Below, piece by piece: positions 1 to 13,397 of a stretch of DNA of 64,000 nt. The stretch is from Henricia sp. BOLD:AAB3569. Lineage: Eukaryota > Echinodermata > Asteroidea > Spinulosida > Echinasteridae. The DNA lies in the NCBI GenBank assembly GCA_037783545.1, contig JBBELK010000620.1:2604001-2668000 (forward strand), in the 5' to 3' direction. How positions within the stretch are numbered: position 1 is the first letter of the stretch; the number at the start of each line of letters is the position of its first letter. Under the pieces are notes generated by a model. It did not search any database and was not told where the DNA came from. It saw nothing but the letters and a program-made list of their open reading frames with translations. The position numbers were made by a program, and so were the translations under genes.

Positions 1-10
1 CAGCACAGCT

Positions 11-276
11 GAATATACGGGGGCAGGTGTAAAGTGAAATGTCACAAAATGCATTGCTATTGTCAAAAAGTGCATTGACACATTCCCATCCTCCAAGCAA
101 AAGGGGAACTGCACTGCACTGCATGACAGTAGCAGTGAATTTTGTGACATTTCACTTTCCACCCACCCCTGTATTCCGCACTGTAAAGAGGAATAACAGG
201 GCTTTCCAATGATATAAAATTCAAGGGAAATGATTTAGTAACAAGAGAGAAATCGTCAGTTAAACTTGACTTTCCG
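11..276. repeat. Dispersed repeat with an inverted repeat at its left
   Basis: Positions 11-61 and 129-179 are imperfect reverse complements (shared word GTGACATTTCACTTT), so the left part folds. The right part, 129-276, recurs at 48933-49125, where it carries 46 extra bases. The family is not recognised. Open frames here are not coding. Confidence 0.7.
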
Positions 277-932
277 TCATGTATTATAATTACACCTAAA
301 ACATTGAACTCTACGTCGTAGTTATGAAGTTGCGGCATGATCACATGTATAAAGTTAGTGAACACTATATATAGAAAAATGTCGGGATGTGTGATTTTGG
401 GAAAAGGTTACCGACCTTTACGCACGTGACATTTTTCTTTTAAACACTACATTTTAAAATAAGCCAAATGGTCGAAAACATCTAGGGACGGCGGCTGTTT
501 TTACTCGCATGGCCGACGAATGTAGATCCGTCTTTTAGTTTGTTTTTTCAGTGTGCATTACTTTTCGTGTAGAAAAAAAAGAGAAACAGATGATAATTTG
601 GAAAGCAGCAAAATTGCTTGGCCTTTTGCTTTCCCTGGAACTCATCAAGTTCAAGTAAACGTGGTCAGAGTCGTGTAAACATCAATGTCATCGGACATGT
701 AAAGCATGCAATGTTTGTTCTGGCGTAGCTGGGTAAGCTATTTGTGAGAATATGCTAAGCTAAGCAAACGCTGCGCAAATCAAAACCAAACTTGACATGT
801 TTGTAGAGAATAGTATGCAAACATGGCGTAGGTCATTCCCCGGCGTCGCGTCACGCTCACTAAGCTGACGAGCGTGAACGCAAAGAAAAGACCAGACTTG
901 TCGATTCCAGAGTTAGTTCAATTTCTCGTTAC
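277..932. other. Anonymous DNA, nothing seen
   Basis: AT-rich sequence with many stops in all frames. I see no repeat partner elsewhere in the window and no RNA gene or promoter I can support. Confidence 0.5.
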
Positions 933-1272
933 TACTTCTTTCTGGTACTGAAACCAAGGATTCCTTAAAAGTGCCCATTGCACTGTCGCTCGCAAGCATG
1001 AGAAAATCCATGAGGAGAAGACAATGAATTAGAAACGGCCAGAGACACTGGGGAATCTCCTTGCTCTTCACGAAAGAATGCTCTGGGATCTTTAATGTGC
1101 GTTATCTAACACACTGGACCAACGGCTTTACATCCCTTCCGAAGGATGGAGCAAGTGTGTTTAAGTGCCTTGCTTAAGGGCACAGGTACCACGGCCGGGC
1201 ATCAAACCCGCAACCCCAAGTTTTCACCCGAGTATTGCGAGTCAGTGACCTAAACCACTCAGCCACGGTACA
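933..1272 (-). mobile_element. tRNA-derived SINE, family A, minus-strand copy
   Basis: Reverse complement of the copy at 5097-5431. Read on the minus strand it starts with TACCGTGGCTGAGTGGTTTA, which is a pol III A box, and continues through a diverged B-box region and a body containing GAGCAAGGCACTTA-like sequence. It ends around CCAAGGATTCC. The B box here is degraded (ATCAAACCCGC on the plus strand), so this copy is probably dead. Confidence 0.8.
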
Positions 1273-4200
1273 CTGTTTTTGGTATAACATAGGGCCTATA
1301 CATACCCTATCTCTATAGGAAATGGTTAAAGCGACGAAAATATTTTAAACCAAAAGACTATGACGGGAGTTTCGTCTTCTAGTGGGAAAACATTAATCAT
1401 TTCTCCCATACAGAAAGCGCTGGAAAGCGGAGTTGAGATGCTGCGAAAAATGAGCCTCCCAAGAGATCGGTCCATCTTGGGCTGTCTGAGATGCCGAGTT
1501 TAAACCAATATGCTTTCTGGGAGTGTTGTATGACGCGTGCAATCGAAGTCAAAAACAAAATGGCGGCAATGTAGTCTGTACTCTGTTACACATTATTTAT
1601 TTGTTTTTCATTTTAACTGAAGTGTTTTTCTTAGAAGTCTGACGTTTTTGTTCTTAAGAAAACATTACGGGAATTACATCTCATTTTCTGCAGTGCAATA
1701 TAATTCTTGTTTTCTTTGTTTTGTTTTGATAACAGCAGAGCTAATTTCGTTCCTCAACCAATTGAATTACCTGTGGTGTGTTTGCGTCTCTTTTATCAAC
1801 TCAATTCTCCAATCGGTGAACTGTTTGTATTTTTTGTTTATTTTAAGACTTTGCGTTTGGGAGTACAGTTACTAGTTTTAAAATTGTGCCATTTCATAGT
1901 TGAGTAAGTTGACGAATCTTACATCTCACTTGTAAAATGTAAGCATGTAACTATACTGCCCTATATATAAGAGCAATTTTACCTAGATCCAAACTAAGAT
2001 CTAGAATTTTGGTGCAAGATAATCCAATTCGGCCCAGTTGATATATTACTCTGTATTGTGTCGGTGTTCCCAGGAAACTGGCATGGCAACCTATCTCTGT
2101 AGGCCTTCATTCTGAGATTTCGCTCGTTTAAAACAAACTTTGCCCCCAGAAGATGTCGCGAATCCATGCTAATAACCGAATGTCTCAATGTGTCCTCTCC
2201 AACGTCTTCGTGGTATACATCAATGGTCCTCAAGGCATCGACCATTTGTCATTGTGTGTCTGTGCATGCCTATGGCTTTAGCGTTAACTTCAATGCTTCT
2301 TTTCTCTCACCAGATTTTTGTGTTAATATCCTGTCTCTGATACCCCCTTCGATCACGTTTACATTGGTTAAAGTGGGTTTCTTTTTCTGTCCAAATTCCT
2401 ATGACTGAGGGGATATTGAACGTTCTGCGTTAATAGCGAGGTTGTTTTAATCGGATCGAGGCTGTATCTAGATCTGATAGGAAACTCGACTCTGGTATGA
2501 CTGTGTGGGGCGAACATTGCCTGGATATGTTTGGCGCAAACGATAATGTATGAGGAGAATGCGTACCAATTATAATGTGTTCTTGATATTACCAAAGTGT
2601 GGTTTTAGTATTATACCTCAAAACGTGTGAAAGAAGACACACTAAGGAAAAATTGTTATAAAATAAAATCAACAAAATATGCTAGATTGTTGTTTTGTTC
2701 GTTGAATTTCGTTCTGTGGCCTGTTACTATATAGCAAATTGGTTGAACCGCAACAGGCAAACAACGTTTTCCTCTTAGGGTATATAGGAAGGTCCTGGTT
2801 TATACTATAGGTGTTCGTGTTTAGTAAATACTTATAGAACCATGTATATATATATACATGTGCCAAAAGACGGCCGAAATTGAAGTATATACCATGTTGA
2901 ACGTTAATGATTCTTTGTCGCCTCATGAATAGTTCTTTGATGATAAAGGATATCACCACATTCAATCGTTTGAGTTCTGTGGTAGATAGGAACTATACCA
3001 TTTTGGCAAATAACCATTGAATGAAGATAATGACGGCTCTGGTTAAGATTGCTTTTACAAATTGGTACAATGGTTCAATTTGTGAAGCTTGGAGTTAGGA
3101 AATTGGTATCAAATGAAGCTTGAATATGGCGCCGTTGTCGTTTTCCCTCCCTAAGGTCTCTTTCTTTAACAGACGTGCACTCTGAGACCTCAATGATCTA
3201 TTTTTCCTTCTTTCAAAGTACTTATCTTTAACGCTCATCGAATTTCATCTGGTGTTTTGCTACTTCTCCTATTTCCCATATTTTTTGTTCATGAAGCAAG
3301 ACTCCAGCGACAGGAAAACAGAGCCTTATGTAAGACTTTAAATACCCCACCCTGCTCGTGCCTCCGTCCGTCTTCATCTTTGACAAGGATGGATGATATT
3401 TGAGCCGCACTGTGAGTGTCGGGTAACTTATTGCTGGGCCGAATTCAGCGAATAGAGTGCACTGCTTGAATGCAACTGACATATCAAACGGACGGCGAAA
3501 TAGCTGGGCAATTTGCAAGCCAAACGACCCCTAAAGCCCTAACCGATATAAGATGGATTCTGACGGTATAAGACTTACGTGTCAACTGGCCCGTAACGCG
3601 TAGCTGATCGTACCTGATGTAACAAAATGCCTCGGCGAGAAAACGTTACTGAAAACTTACCTCAGCGCGCCAACTTTATCCACTTGTAGTAGTATTATCT
3701 GGTACCAAAGCCTTAATTGGCGTCAACAAGCGATCAACCGAACTTCCAGGTATATAAAGAAACGACCCGAGTTACAGATTGTCACAAGACTATCCAGGAT
3801 AAACCCACAATCACTGCAGACTGTCGTATTGAACATATACCAAACATCACCACTGGCACCTTTTCGATCCACAGCATGAACAACGTTTATCGCACATGAC
3901 TTGCGTCACCACAGTACAATCGCATGTACATACCATTGCAGCACCATAGCATATAATGACATCATGAACGCACTTGAAGCAGTGCACATCAGTGCTGAAT
4001 GAGGTGACTCCTGGAGCGTTTAAAGCATATATTGCCGTCAGTTTGTCGACGGACATTCATTTTTGAAGTGATGTGGCGCGACTAATTTAATGACTTTACA
4101 CTGCCTTGCATATTGAATGCACAAGAGAATGATTAATGCTGTTCCATGTTATGTTATACCAACGCAAGACAAATTACATTATTCCCTTGTGTTACCAAGT

Positions 4201-4278
4201 CGACAAAATAAGAAAAACGTACCTATCGCAGTACATGTTTGCCACGCGACGACGGAGAAGAACGTGTATCTTGATTAT
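1273..4278. other. Anonymous DNA without supported genes
   Basis: About 3 kb with no clear repeat partners. Open frames such as 1994-2245 (minus, 83 codons) and 3228-3518 (minus, 96 codons) match no family I recognise and have no convincing splice or promoter context. I treat them as chance or as unidentifiable relics. Confidence 0.4.
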
Positions 4279-4372
4279 TTAAAGGTACATTGTATCATTT
4301 ACAATGACCTAAAATTTGACTTCATCAGTTGACAATGAAAACCTTACTCAAAGTGCTGATAGCAATGGTATC
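4279..4372 (+). repeat. Short dispersed repeat, copy 1 (TTAA start)
   Basis: Begins TTAAAGGTACATTGTATC and contains AAAACCTTAC and ATAGCAATG in the same order as 24094-24191. The first bases look like the left end of a TTAA-flanked element, but I cannot find a right end. Confidence 0.35.
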
Positions 4373-4452
4373 AAACCCCACTTTTTTTCTGTCGGACATT
4401 AACAACTGAAGGTGGTTTAACCTAACCATAACTTAACAACCATGCGTAAATG

Positions 4453-4818
4453 TTAAAGGAGTGTGACCAGATCACTTTTTTTACCCATAACTCCCCGGGA
4501 CTTACCTTATGGGTCATGATATTTTTATATCATAACATCCGTTATATTTTTCTGATTACGAAACTGAAACTCCCGCGCTTCTAGGCCGCATATTTCCGAG
4601 GATATCGTCGAAAATCCACTGATTATTTGTAAACTAATTTTCCAGTATCAACGTTTATCCGCTGAAAGCCGACTCGATAGTTTTGTACAATTTTTTACTG
4701 GAAATTGCGAATGTTTTCGGGTTTATGGGACATGGGAGGTGTGTATGGGAGTTACTTGATAATATTGGTAAGTTACATCGAAAGCTATTTTCCAGAAACT
4801 CTGGTCACGCTCCTTTAA
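4453..4818 (+). mobile_element. TTAA-flanked piggyBac-like MITE, family 1, copy 1
   Basis: Flanked by TTAA at 4453-4456 and 4815-4818. Terminal inverted repeats AGGAGTGTGACCAGA (left) and TCTGGTCACGCTCCT (right). The second copy, inverted, is at 31816-32182 and is alike along its whole length, including the CTCCCGCGCTTCTAGGCCGC core. A TTAA target is typical of the piggyBac superfamily; there is no transposase inside. The second copy's nested position confirms the ends. Confidence 0.85.
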
Positions 4819-5096
4819 AGGTTTTCTGAAACATGGCAGCATGTATATAACTGACCATTCTTCTTTGGATGTGTAATTCTTTGACGTAATGTCAAAGGAT
4901 GATATCTATGTTGTATGTCTTCTGGTATAGTAGTGCTGAGGAACACCGAACGGCAGTTACTGTTTGCCGGGATTCAGATAACTTTAAATGTTTACTAGTA
5001 ATCTAAATGTTATGTGTCAAGATAAATAGGAAAGATGGCTTTACATGCGTTAACGTGATGTCCAGGCTAATTCTGCTATACAGAAACCCTGCATGG

Positions 5097-5431
5097 GGTA
5101 CCGTGGCCGAGTGGTTTGGGTTATTGACTCGCAATCACAGGTGGAAACTTGGGGTTGCGGGTTCGAACCTCCCCCGGTTGCGGTACCTGTGCCCTTGAGC
5201 AAGGCACTCAACCACACTTGCTCCATCCTTCGGGATGTAAAGCCGTTGGTCCAGTGTGTTAGGTAACGGTAACGCACTTTAAAAAATATAAGAGCATTCT
5301 TTCGTGAAGAGCAAGGGGATTCCCGGTGTCTCTGGCCATTTATAATTTCTAATTTTTCATGGGTTTCCTCACGCTTGCGAGTGACGGTGCAATAGGCACT
5401 TTAGAGGAATCCTTGGTATGAATACCACTAA
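5097..5431 (+). mobile_element. tRNA-derived SINE, family A, plus-strand copy
   Basis: The head resembles a class II (Ser/Leu-type) tRNA. The pol III A box TGGCCGAGTGG is at 5104-5114 and the B box GGGTTCGAACCT at 5159-5170. The body includes CCCTTGAGCAAGGCACTCAA, common in invertebrate SINEs, and it ends near CCTTGGTATGAATACC, followed by an AATAAT-rich stretch. This is the better preserved of the two copies; both internal promoter boxes are intact. Confidence 0.88.
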
Positions 5432-7357
5432 GAAATAATATTAATAATAATATTAATAATGTTCTCAATTGATGTGCTCAATTGAAATGGCAGGTTATAT
5501 CCGCCATGACATCGTTACACCAATTCAAGTAGCTGAATGCAGCCATGAGATCTGTCACCCATAGGCTAATCTAATCAGCCTAGCGTGGTCATTATCACAC
5601 CATATATAATGGCAATTTGCTCGTAATTGACCTTCCGCATGCAGCGACTTGCCTCGATATTAAATTTGCAAGTTAATATCCGGTCATCTTGGGCTAATAT
5701 AATTTAGAAATAGAAAGCACGACCGACATGTGATCGGCTCAGTGGAGATTAGTTACCAGTCGCAATATTTGCCCGAGTATTACATCCACGGGTTTAAGAT
5801 GTGCGCCTCAAGACGCCTAATCCCACACCTGTTTTATGGTTTAAGATGGTTGGTCTTGTCTCTCAAGGAAACTAAAATGGATGCCCTTAGAGTATAGATT
5901 AATGACGTAATCAAAGTATTTATACCAGCCAGATGATACAAGTAAACATGCCATGTGTATTACCAATTGACCATTGCGATCCCAACGTGCACCTTTATAC
6001 TCTCACAATCGTGTGGGTGACTTACCTTTTGAGTTTTGGCGTTATAACTCCAGAAAATATGTTCACATTAAACGAAAATACATGTAGTTCGACAGTAGGC
6101 CTAATCAGGATTTGTTTTTTAATTTCCTGGTGATATAATTCAGAAGAGACTGATATGAGAAATGGTGGCTTATAGTAATTGCTCACGGAGTTACCAGATG
6201 GCGGAATCAGAAAGATGTAATATAATGGTGCGACGTAGCTTGTGAAGTGCGGTGGTACATGCACGTAGAGGAACCTCATCATACAGTGCACGTTCAAGAG
6301 GGATAATTTGAGTGGAAAACGAGCAGTTGGTGCGAGTTGGGCTCTGTGTATTGGTCTTTCTAAAAATAAAATTATTCGTGTGTTCTAGAGGTCCCTACTC
6401 GATCGATTGTCAGTTCATGAAAATGCTTTGACATAATGCCAAAGCCATTAATTGGTCAACTCATTTCTGTTAGATAAATGCAGGAATTTGTTTTATATAC
6501 AAAAGTGAAGAAAGGACGTTGCGGCTCAGCCGTTCTATGAAATAGAACAAATTGGGTCGTTTATACACCCACTTTTAAAGACGAGTATGTCCAGAAAAAA
6601 AAATCACAAAACGGACAAGTTGCGTCATTCCTAAGACACTTTAAAATAGATTTATTCATGACAGATATTGGAGCAAAATATAAGCATGTGACGTGAGTGC
6701 AGGGCGTCGGTACATTTAGCAAATCATTTCCCCCGTACACCACGGATGTTTCCTTCATGCATACACACACCGGACATGCTTGGTATCTCGTGTCAGCTTC
6801 GCGCTGCCAGCTATTCCGTTTGCTATTTCGAGAATAAAATCCTCGGATCATGGTTCTCTTTAAGTGTTGTATACATCCAATAGCTTTGAAGCTTTAGTGC
6901 GTTTCCTGGTGGGAGGTTTCAAGGACAGAAGATCATACGTGCTAAACTGAGGATTTATTGCGGTTGTTTTTATTTTTAAACATGTTTAAAAGGATCGGTT
7001 TCGCACCGTCACGGATACGTCATGACTTCATGCGCTTCTCGTGACGCGTAACCGTAGTACACATGTTTTCATATTAGGTGTGAATAACGGTTATCAGCCT
7101 CCATACGCGTAGCATAAAAACGGATACCGGTTATGCAGATTATTCGCTTTTTCCGTGATGGATTAAACACTTGTGTGCATTTTGTTTCTTTTTTATGTAT
7201 ATTCCGTGAATACAAATCGAATTTAATGATCGAGTCATGCAAGCTTGAAAGTGAGGAAAATCTGCTGAAAACAAAGCCTTGCAAGCACAGAGCAGATTTA
7301 TAGCAGATAAAATGTACACGTATTTACACAGTGCGAAGCCTAGTTCAGTGTGTATAT
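5432..7357. other. Anonymous DNA, nothing supported
   Basis: AT-rich, with an AATAATATT microsatellite-like start at 5433-5462. Open frames are short (under 100 codons) and overlap on both strands without recognisable motifs. Confidence 0.45.
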
Positions 7358-7750
7358 CACTGTAAAAATTAAGTAGTCATTTTGCACCAAACATTAGTCA
7401 AATTGGAAATAAAAATTAGTCTTTGAACACGTGACTAATTTTGCAATCTAAAAGACTAACTGGACATTTTTTGACTAACCAATTTCAGGAAAATACTAAT
7501 CTTAGTTTATGCAAAGACTAATGCAGATTTTTGTAAGACTAATTTTTTTGGAAGACTAATTAAATTTGGTAAATGACTAATCACCCGAAAAATTAGGCAA
7601 ATTAGACCATTTTTAAAGACTAATTATTATTAGTCATTGCACACATGTAATGACTAACCTTTCGACTGGGTGACTAAATAAAGATTAGTCAAATTATACC
7701 ATGAAATGACTAATTTTTTTTCGTCAATTGACTACTTAATTTTTACAGTG
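7358..7750. mobile_element. CACTGTAAA-ended MITE with GACTAAT repeats inside
   Basis: Left end CACTGTAAAAATTAAGTAGT and right end ACTACTTAATTTTTACAGTG form a 20-bp perfect inverted repeat, flanked by TAT on both sides. The interior is made almost entirely of variants of GACTAAT/ATTAGTC. It has the same terminal word as 38598-39145 and 54269-54725, but a different internal motif. Confidence 0.88.
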
Positions 7751-7857
7751 TATCAACGTGAATGGTTACCGTCCGTATTTCGTCAACTATATAGCGAAAC
7801 CGCCCTATATTGTGATCTTAATACGTTGCGTTTAGGAGATTCTCTCAAGCTATTTAC

Positions 7858-8001
7858 CAATAGACCTGAAACATGATGACGTCATGGTTTCTTTATATAC
7901 GTGCTTTCCTATGGCCCCATGCCGTCTGGTACCCTGAGACTCCTCCATATGTTTGCGCGTATGTAAACAAACCGTGACGTCATTATGTTTCAGGTCTATT
8001 G
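7858..8001. mobile_element. Short palindromic MITE (TA-flanked)
   Basis: Ends CAATAGACCTGAAACAT and ATGTTTCAGGTCTATTG. The inverted repeat continues with one mismatch into a TGACGTCA (CRE-like) motif in each arm. Total 144 bp. TA duplications are possible at 7861-7862 and 7997-7998. Single copy here. Confidence 0.82.
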
Positions 8002-10571
8002 AAGGGAGAGCGTATTGTCCAAAGGGACGTTGACCATTTCAATTAAATTATCTCAATAAAGCGCGAAGCAAGTTAATAATATCCGCATGGAGCATTACTA
8101 CAACTTTACCTGTCCCACTTCATAAAAGAGATAATTCTGTATCGATTCGATTCAAAGAAAAGAGGTCAATTGGATAATTAAATTGGCTTATAATATAATG
8201 AATTCAACTATGGGGTCAGCTGCGGGAGGTCATCAGGACGCAATTTCATCACTTACGAAGATTAACACCTCGCCGAAGCACGCGGCGTTGGTAATGCTCC
8301 CAAAACGCCCAGAGGCCTTTGCTGACTGAATGCTTGGACATTAGTCCCAGATTACGGACCCGTTAAAGTAGGCCTCGTGTCGCCATCCTATCGCGGTCAA
8401 GTGGACATCGGCCCATGGTGTCATGCACACTGAGGGGAATGTAAGATGCGACTTAGATTGCGAAACTAAATCCCATTCGTAGAGTACGTGGGTTCTGGTG
8501 GCTCTAGTATGCTGCTAAATGCATAAATCCTCAGAAAGTGATGTGCATGATGATTTGATGCATATCTAGAACGTGTCGCTGACCGGCCCAGATGCATGCC
8601 AATAGTATACCATATGGGAAAAGGTACCAAAACATGAATATCGGCAGGGTGCGATGCTTCCAAAGCCACGAAGATAGCTTTAACCTCAATAAATTCATTT
8701 ATAAATGACTGTAGGTAAAACGGAGTTAAATGCACTGAAATTTGTTGTAGCCTATAACGTACTGGTACCTGAAGAATCTCCTTAAATCGGACAAACAAGG
8801 AAATTCATGTACAAAATATAACAGTATGATGTTTTGTTTAAAACAAACTGTCTCTGAGAAGAGGCAGACGTGATCAATTCTGTCAGATGCGAAATTGTCT
8901 CCTTCTATGAATGAGATAAACGAATTCGTGTCGAGTATAATGGACGATGATATTACACCAATTGGTCACGCTGCAAAGCTCAGTGGGACTGTCACAGATA
9001 CACACGGTTCGTTTCCTCTCGTTGTTACGTCTAGTTTGCCTCAAACACGGAAGACACATTCATGAGGAAACTACAGCCAGCGTGACTTGGGGACGAATTC
9101 TAGGACTCTTTTGGGAGTGACATCGATAGAGTTGATGAAGAATGGAGTGTATGAGGGCTGGACCTCGGGGGCTATTGAATGACTCTCGTGGCCCCTTTAG
9201 CAGGCCAGCGGCTCTGTGGTGTCATGACATTAATCAATGGAGCGACCCCTGAACTAAGGGCGTCCTCTAGTGACTCCATCGCGACAATTAGAGCAATGCA
9301 TCGGCCCATCATGCGTGGCACGTTCACTGCTCCAGTCACATTTCCGCTCTCTCTTGTCTAAATAGGTAAATTGAGAAGACCTACTTGGTGATCTCAGGGG
9401 GCGGGGGTACAGAGTGACCAAACATAACGGGTATGGAGGTGTTTGAGGAACACGCTGCCCATGCATCAAGCTTCACGGGTCCACGGCGGGCCGGCGGCGC
9501 GGCGAACCCCTCGAGGTGTCCTCGTTGCACGCTGAGACAACAAACGGGTAGCAATTTGAATAAAAGAGATACAATCGAGAGCTTTGTGTTTCCTTTTGTG
9601 GCCGAGCTTAGACATGAATCATTTGCTCTACGTAAGACAATAAGCAGCTTGATTTCAGGTAACATGGACTATAGGATACTTTGAAATTTATCTACAAGGA
9701 CAAGTAGTCTTTCAAGACATTATTTATTTAACGATTCCTTGACAACTCTAATTGCGTTTACTCGAATAACATCTGTTAATTTGAAAGTATATCATTTATT
9801 ATTTACATGTATTCCTTTAGAACACTCCGCGGGGGTTATGAAAAGACGTATTATAACCAAATAAAAATTCACCAACCTTATGATTATATACATGTAAATA
9901 TTAAGTTACTTGTTTACTGGGTTTTATTTGCAGCTATGTATTCCCCCATTCACTATTACCATCTTTCTGTATTTAGTTCTTCGTTGTTTGTGTGTTTGTT
10001 TTGTATTTTGAAATTTTCGGCATCGAGTTTTACAGCGTACCTGATGCACCCCGTAGAACGGATCTGAATTGGAAATAGCTCGGTGTGGATCTAAACTCTG
10101 ACCCAGACGGGGGCTCCCTCTGAGTGTGTGCTAAGCAACGACATATAATATTGTCCTAGGGTGATTTTCGCGCAAGTCCGCGCCAATCCCAGTGCCTCGT
10201 GTGCCCCCAATTTGTTTTATCTGGAACACCAAATATTTGTGGATCCGCAATGCGCGGTGTTTTTAACTACGGCCCGGTATCCTCTCCTCTCGACTCGAGT
10301 TTCGTAGTGAGATAGGCTAAAACCGTGTTTGGCATGCAGTCCTGACTTGTTGAAATGCACTTTCCTCAGAGACGAAGTGTGTTTGCCAACAGCACTTTTC
10401 AAATGCAGGTTTACATTTGCCGAGGGCGAACGTCAACGTGTGTGTGGTACATACAGATTCAGACTAAACATAAGATGGATGAATTTGCTTCTTTCATCCA
10501 TGATTGGTACAACAAAGATGTTTTAACTTAACAGTTTTTAGACAAATGCAGACGTTAGACGCGTTCATGAA
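8002..10571. other. Anonymous DNA with a short CpG-rich patch
   Basis: No repeat partner or recognised gene. A CpG-rich patch at about 9430-9560 holds overlapping open frames on both strands (plus 9433-9684, minus 9381-9665), and a possible splice donor CAG|GTAACA lies near 9658. I could not recognise any protein family. The 110-codon minus frame at 8466-8798 is also unrecognised. Confidence 0.35.
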
Positions 10572-11017
10572 GTACCGTGGACGAGCAGTTTGCACATTAA
10601 ACTCGCTTTAAGACCTTGTTTAATGTTAACGGTTCGATTCCCGGGCACGTTCATGGTGTATATGCCCTTGAGCAAGCAACTTTGCTATAAGTTACCGGGG
10701 TTGCAGCACCTAAATGCTTGTGTCAGGATGCTGGGGTTGCATACTTTTCAGGGAGTGCCCATTGACCAGGGCAGTGTTGTTAAGCGTTATGAGTATCCTC
10801 CATGGTTTGTCCTTGGGCAAGGCACTTTGTCGTATGTTGCGTCTTTCCCTCAGGCGTAAATGTGTACCTGCAAGGGTTGTAGCCTCTAAATGTTTGTGTC
10901 AGGCTGCTGGGGCTGCATATACTTCCCAGGGAGTTGTGCTCATTGATCAGGGGTAATAATAAAGCGCCATGAGTATTCTTCAAGGTAGATATGTGCGCTG
11001 TATAAGACTACATCGTT
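10572..11017 (+). mobile_element. Degenerate tRNA-derived SINE with a tandemly duplicated body
   Basis: The head TACCGTGGACGAGCAGTTT is related to family A (933, 5097). The B-box-like GGTTCGATTCCCGGG is near 10631. The body repeats: 10704-10800 and 10878-10982 share TCTAAATGNTTGTGTCAGG-type sequence and GGCAAGGCACTTTG-like sequence. It ends with GTGCGCTGTATAAG, as in other SINE tails here. Old and probably inactive. Confidence 0.6.
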
Positions 11018-11434
11018 ATTAATCCTGACTACACATGTATTCTCTCGCGACAAGACGTTTAAATTAAAGTCCTACAATTGAAAACGTTTATCTCTCTGAA
11101 TGGTGCGTCCGAAACAGGTGCGTGTTGTTAGAATAGAAGGCAGATATTATGGCGTCGTTATCAGACGACAAAACGCCAAAAGATTTGATGACAATTACTG
11201 GTTCAGTGTTGAACTATTAACCATTATAACCCACTAACGCCAGCGGGAAACCGTGGCATTTGCAGCAATCGTACTCGGGCAGTACATGGAAACTGTAAAT
11301 AGGTCAGCCGACATTTATGACATTTCCAAAGGAAAATTGGTTTCCTGAACAACAACACGTTTACAGCCGAGAGATCTTCCCAACGCGATAGGCAGACAAC
11401 TGCATGCATACATGTAGAATAGTCCAAAGTTTAC

Positions 11435-11884
11435 TTAAAGTTGCATTGCCCGTGTTTCGGTGAAAGGATTTAAAAAATTAATTTACACAAGCGAACGAAT
11501 TTAGAAAGCTTACGTGTCTCTGTAACGAAAAATATCAAAAACTTAAATTTCCGACGTCGGGAATTGGAGATACAAGCCTTTTTCTTGAAACGTGCTTCAC
11601 ATGTTGTACATGTGCGCGTACGCTCATATGTACATAGTATGTGTACAATGTACACATGTACGCGCACATGTACATTTACGTCATAACCCTGTCGATTAAA
11701 TGACCTGCCAGCCTTTTAATCATTTCTTGTTTTTAATCGACTGGCATTAATCCTTGACGGATTTTTACGTTCTTGGTACCAAATGAAAGCTGATAACTTT
11801 TTCTATTCTAGAAAAATACTTATTTAACTTTAAAAAATAAATTGTACGCCCAAATCGGCCCAAACACGGGCAGTGCAACTTTAA
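11435..11884. mobile_element. TTAA-flanked piggyBac-like MITE, family 5
   Basis: TTAA at 11435-11438 and 11881-11884. Termini AGTTGCATTGCCCGTGTTT and AAACACGGGCAGTGCAACT match with one mismatch. The interior contains a perfect 16-bp inverted repeat, 11605-11620 with 11659-11674 (TGTACATGTGCGCGTA). No transposase. Confidence 0.82.
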
Positions 11885-12204
11885 TATGTACATTAAATGT
11901 GACATTTAGCACCACAGCACACACACACGTTGCCCGCCCCCGGCCCCATGCAGTGCATGCCGTGGAACTACAATTGTACGTTCGTGAAGACAAACCATGA
12001 ATGTCAGCTCCTCTACAGAAAACGGAAAAACCCATTAGGTCGTCCAGGCTGTCCAGTGAAATCTTCAGCAGAGATTGAGAGATAGGCCTATCTAAAGCAA
12101 AAAGCTGCCAAGTGAAGAGCGAATCGTTTCTGACAAAGTCGTGAGTCTCGCGCGATAGTGAACGGCTGGTAAAGCGTATAACTCGACTATTGACCGTTTT
12201 TATT

Positions 12205-12333
12205 AATTTTAAGCTTTTGTGGTTAATTACGGGACATTTTGACGATCTTTTTTTACAAGGACCATCAACAAATTATTGTCAAGGATGCTGTATCACTAAA
12301 TTACGTAAACAATAGGCCGGTGTGTACCTTTAA
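12205..12333 (-). mobile_element. One-ended relic of TTAA family 4
   Basis: The right edge ends CCGGTGTGTACCTTTAA. Read on the minus strand it follows the left end of the element at 60632-61438 for about 130 bp, sharing CACACCGGC, GTTTAC, TTGACAATAAT, GATGGTC and GTAATTAAC in order. The other end is lost. Confidence 0.6.
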
Positions 12334-13397
12334 CTAAGAATGATCCGAGCTTCGTTTAAGGTGTAATAATAACAATCTTTATTGATATATAGTTTCAACT
12401 TACCCCGTTTTAGCTTACATATATAGATGTGAGTAAGCATTCGTAGTAGGCCTAGATGCAATGCGTGTGTTGTGTGTATCAGTTGAGATAGCGATTGATT
12501 GCGAATACTCTGCTGCGTGCTGGATTTCTCAAGACAGTCACGTTCAGTCGATCACAACCCCCACGGAACGTTTTAGCGACCTGCACCCAAATGAGACACG
12601 ACTTGATTTAGGCTAGCGTTTATGTAGTGAGTGCTGGTTAATGTCGTCAGTGGGAGAAACATCTCCTCCGTTTTCATTGTGTTTATAGGCATGCTTACGT
12701 GTGTATTTAATTTGACCGATGCATACTGGACGCCGTTTGATCTGGAACACAAAATCTGCAACACGAAATGCGGTTGACGGATTTTGGAATTTTCTATGTT
12801 GTTAAAAAAATCAGCATTGTGTTTCGATGCCTTTCCTGTTTGAGCGAAACAATCGTTTTCTTGTTACTTAACTTTTAATACTTGGACATCTAATGTTGAA
12901 AACTCAATCAAGAACAATACAACAAACAAATGAACAACATGACAAAGAAAAACTAACAAAACATACGCATCTGTTATCTCACGACGTGGTCAAAGATTTT
13001 TAAACACATCGAAAGTAAAAGCAGTCTATTTTTTAAATATCACGGTGGACAACTTGTTTTGTTATATTTCCCATTGTAGTATTGCATTCGATTTCCGTAT
13101 AATCTTCAATACTTGTCCGTGCGTATTTTCAGTAACTTTAACTGGCAAACTTTGTATATTTGATCCTTTGAGTCAGATATTTGATCATAGCGTGTCAATA
13201 AGCGATTTTTCAGTCTTTGGAGATGTTGTCGCCTTTGGGGACATGGGACAGTAAACGATTTCTAGAAGTGACTACTCGAGTTTAACGCGAAGCGGATTCC
13301 CTTACACACACACACGGATCCATAAGGAGGTTGGGGGTTGGGGGGTGTAAACCCCCGCCCCCTGCTCTGACACCAAAAATGAATGTAATGCATTTTC
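12334..13397. other. Anonymous DNA, nothing seen
   Basis: AT-rich; no partner repeats, no supported gene. A CACACACA run and a G/C-run patch at 13303-13366 precede the SINE tail. Confidence 0.45.

Noticed and set aside
1994..2245. 83-codon minus frame with a protein-like composition
   Set aside because: No homology I can recognise, no splice sites or repeats. Kept only as a note in the anonymous segment.
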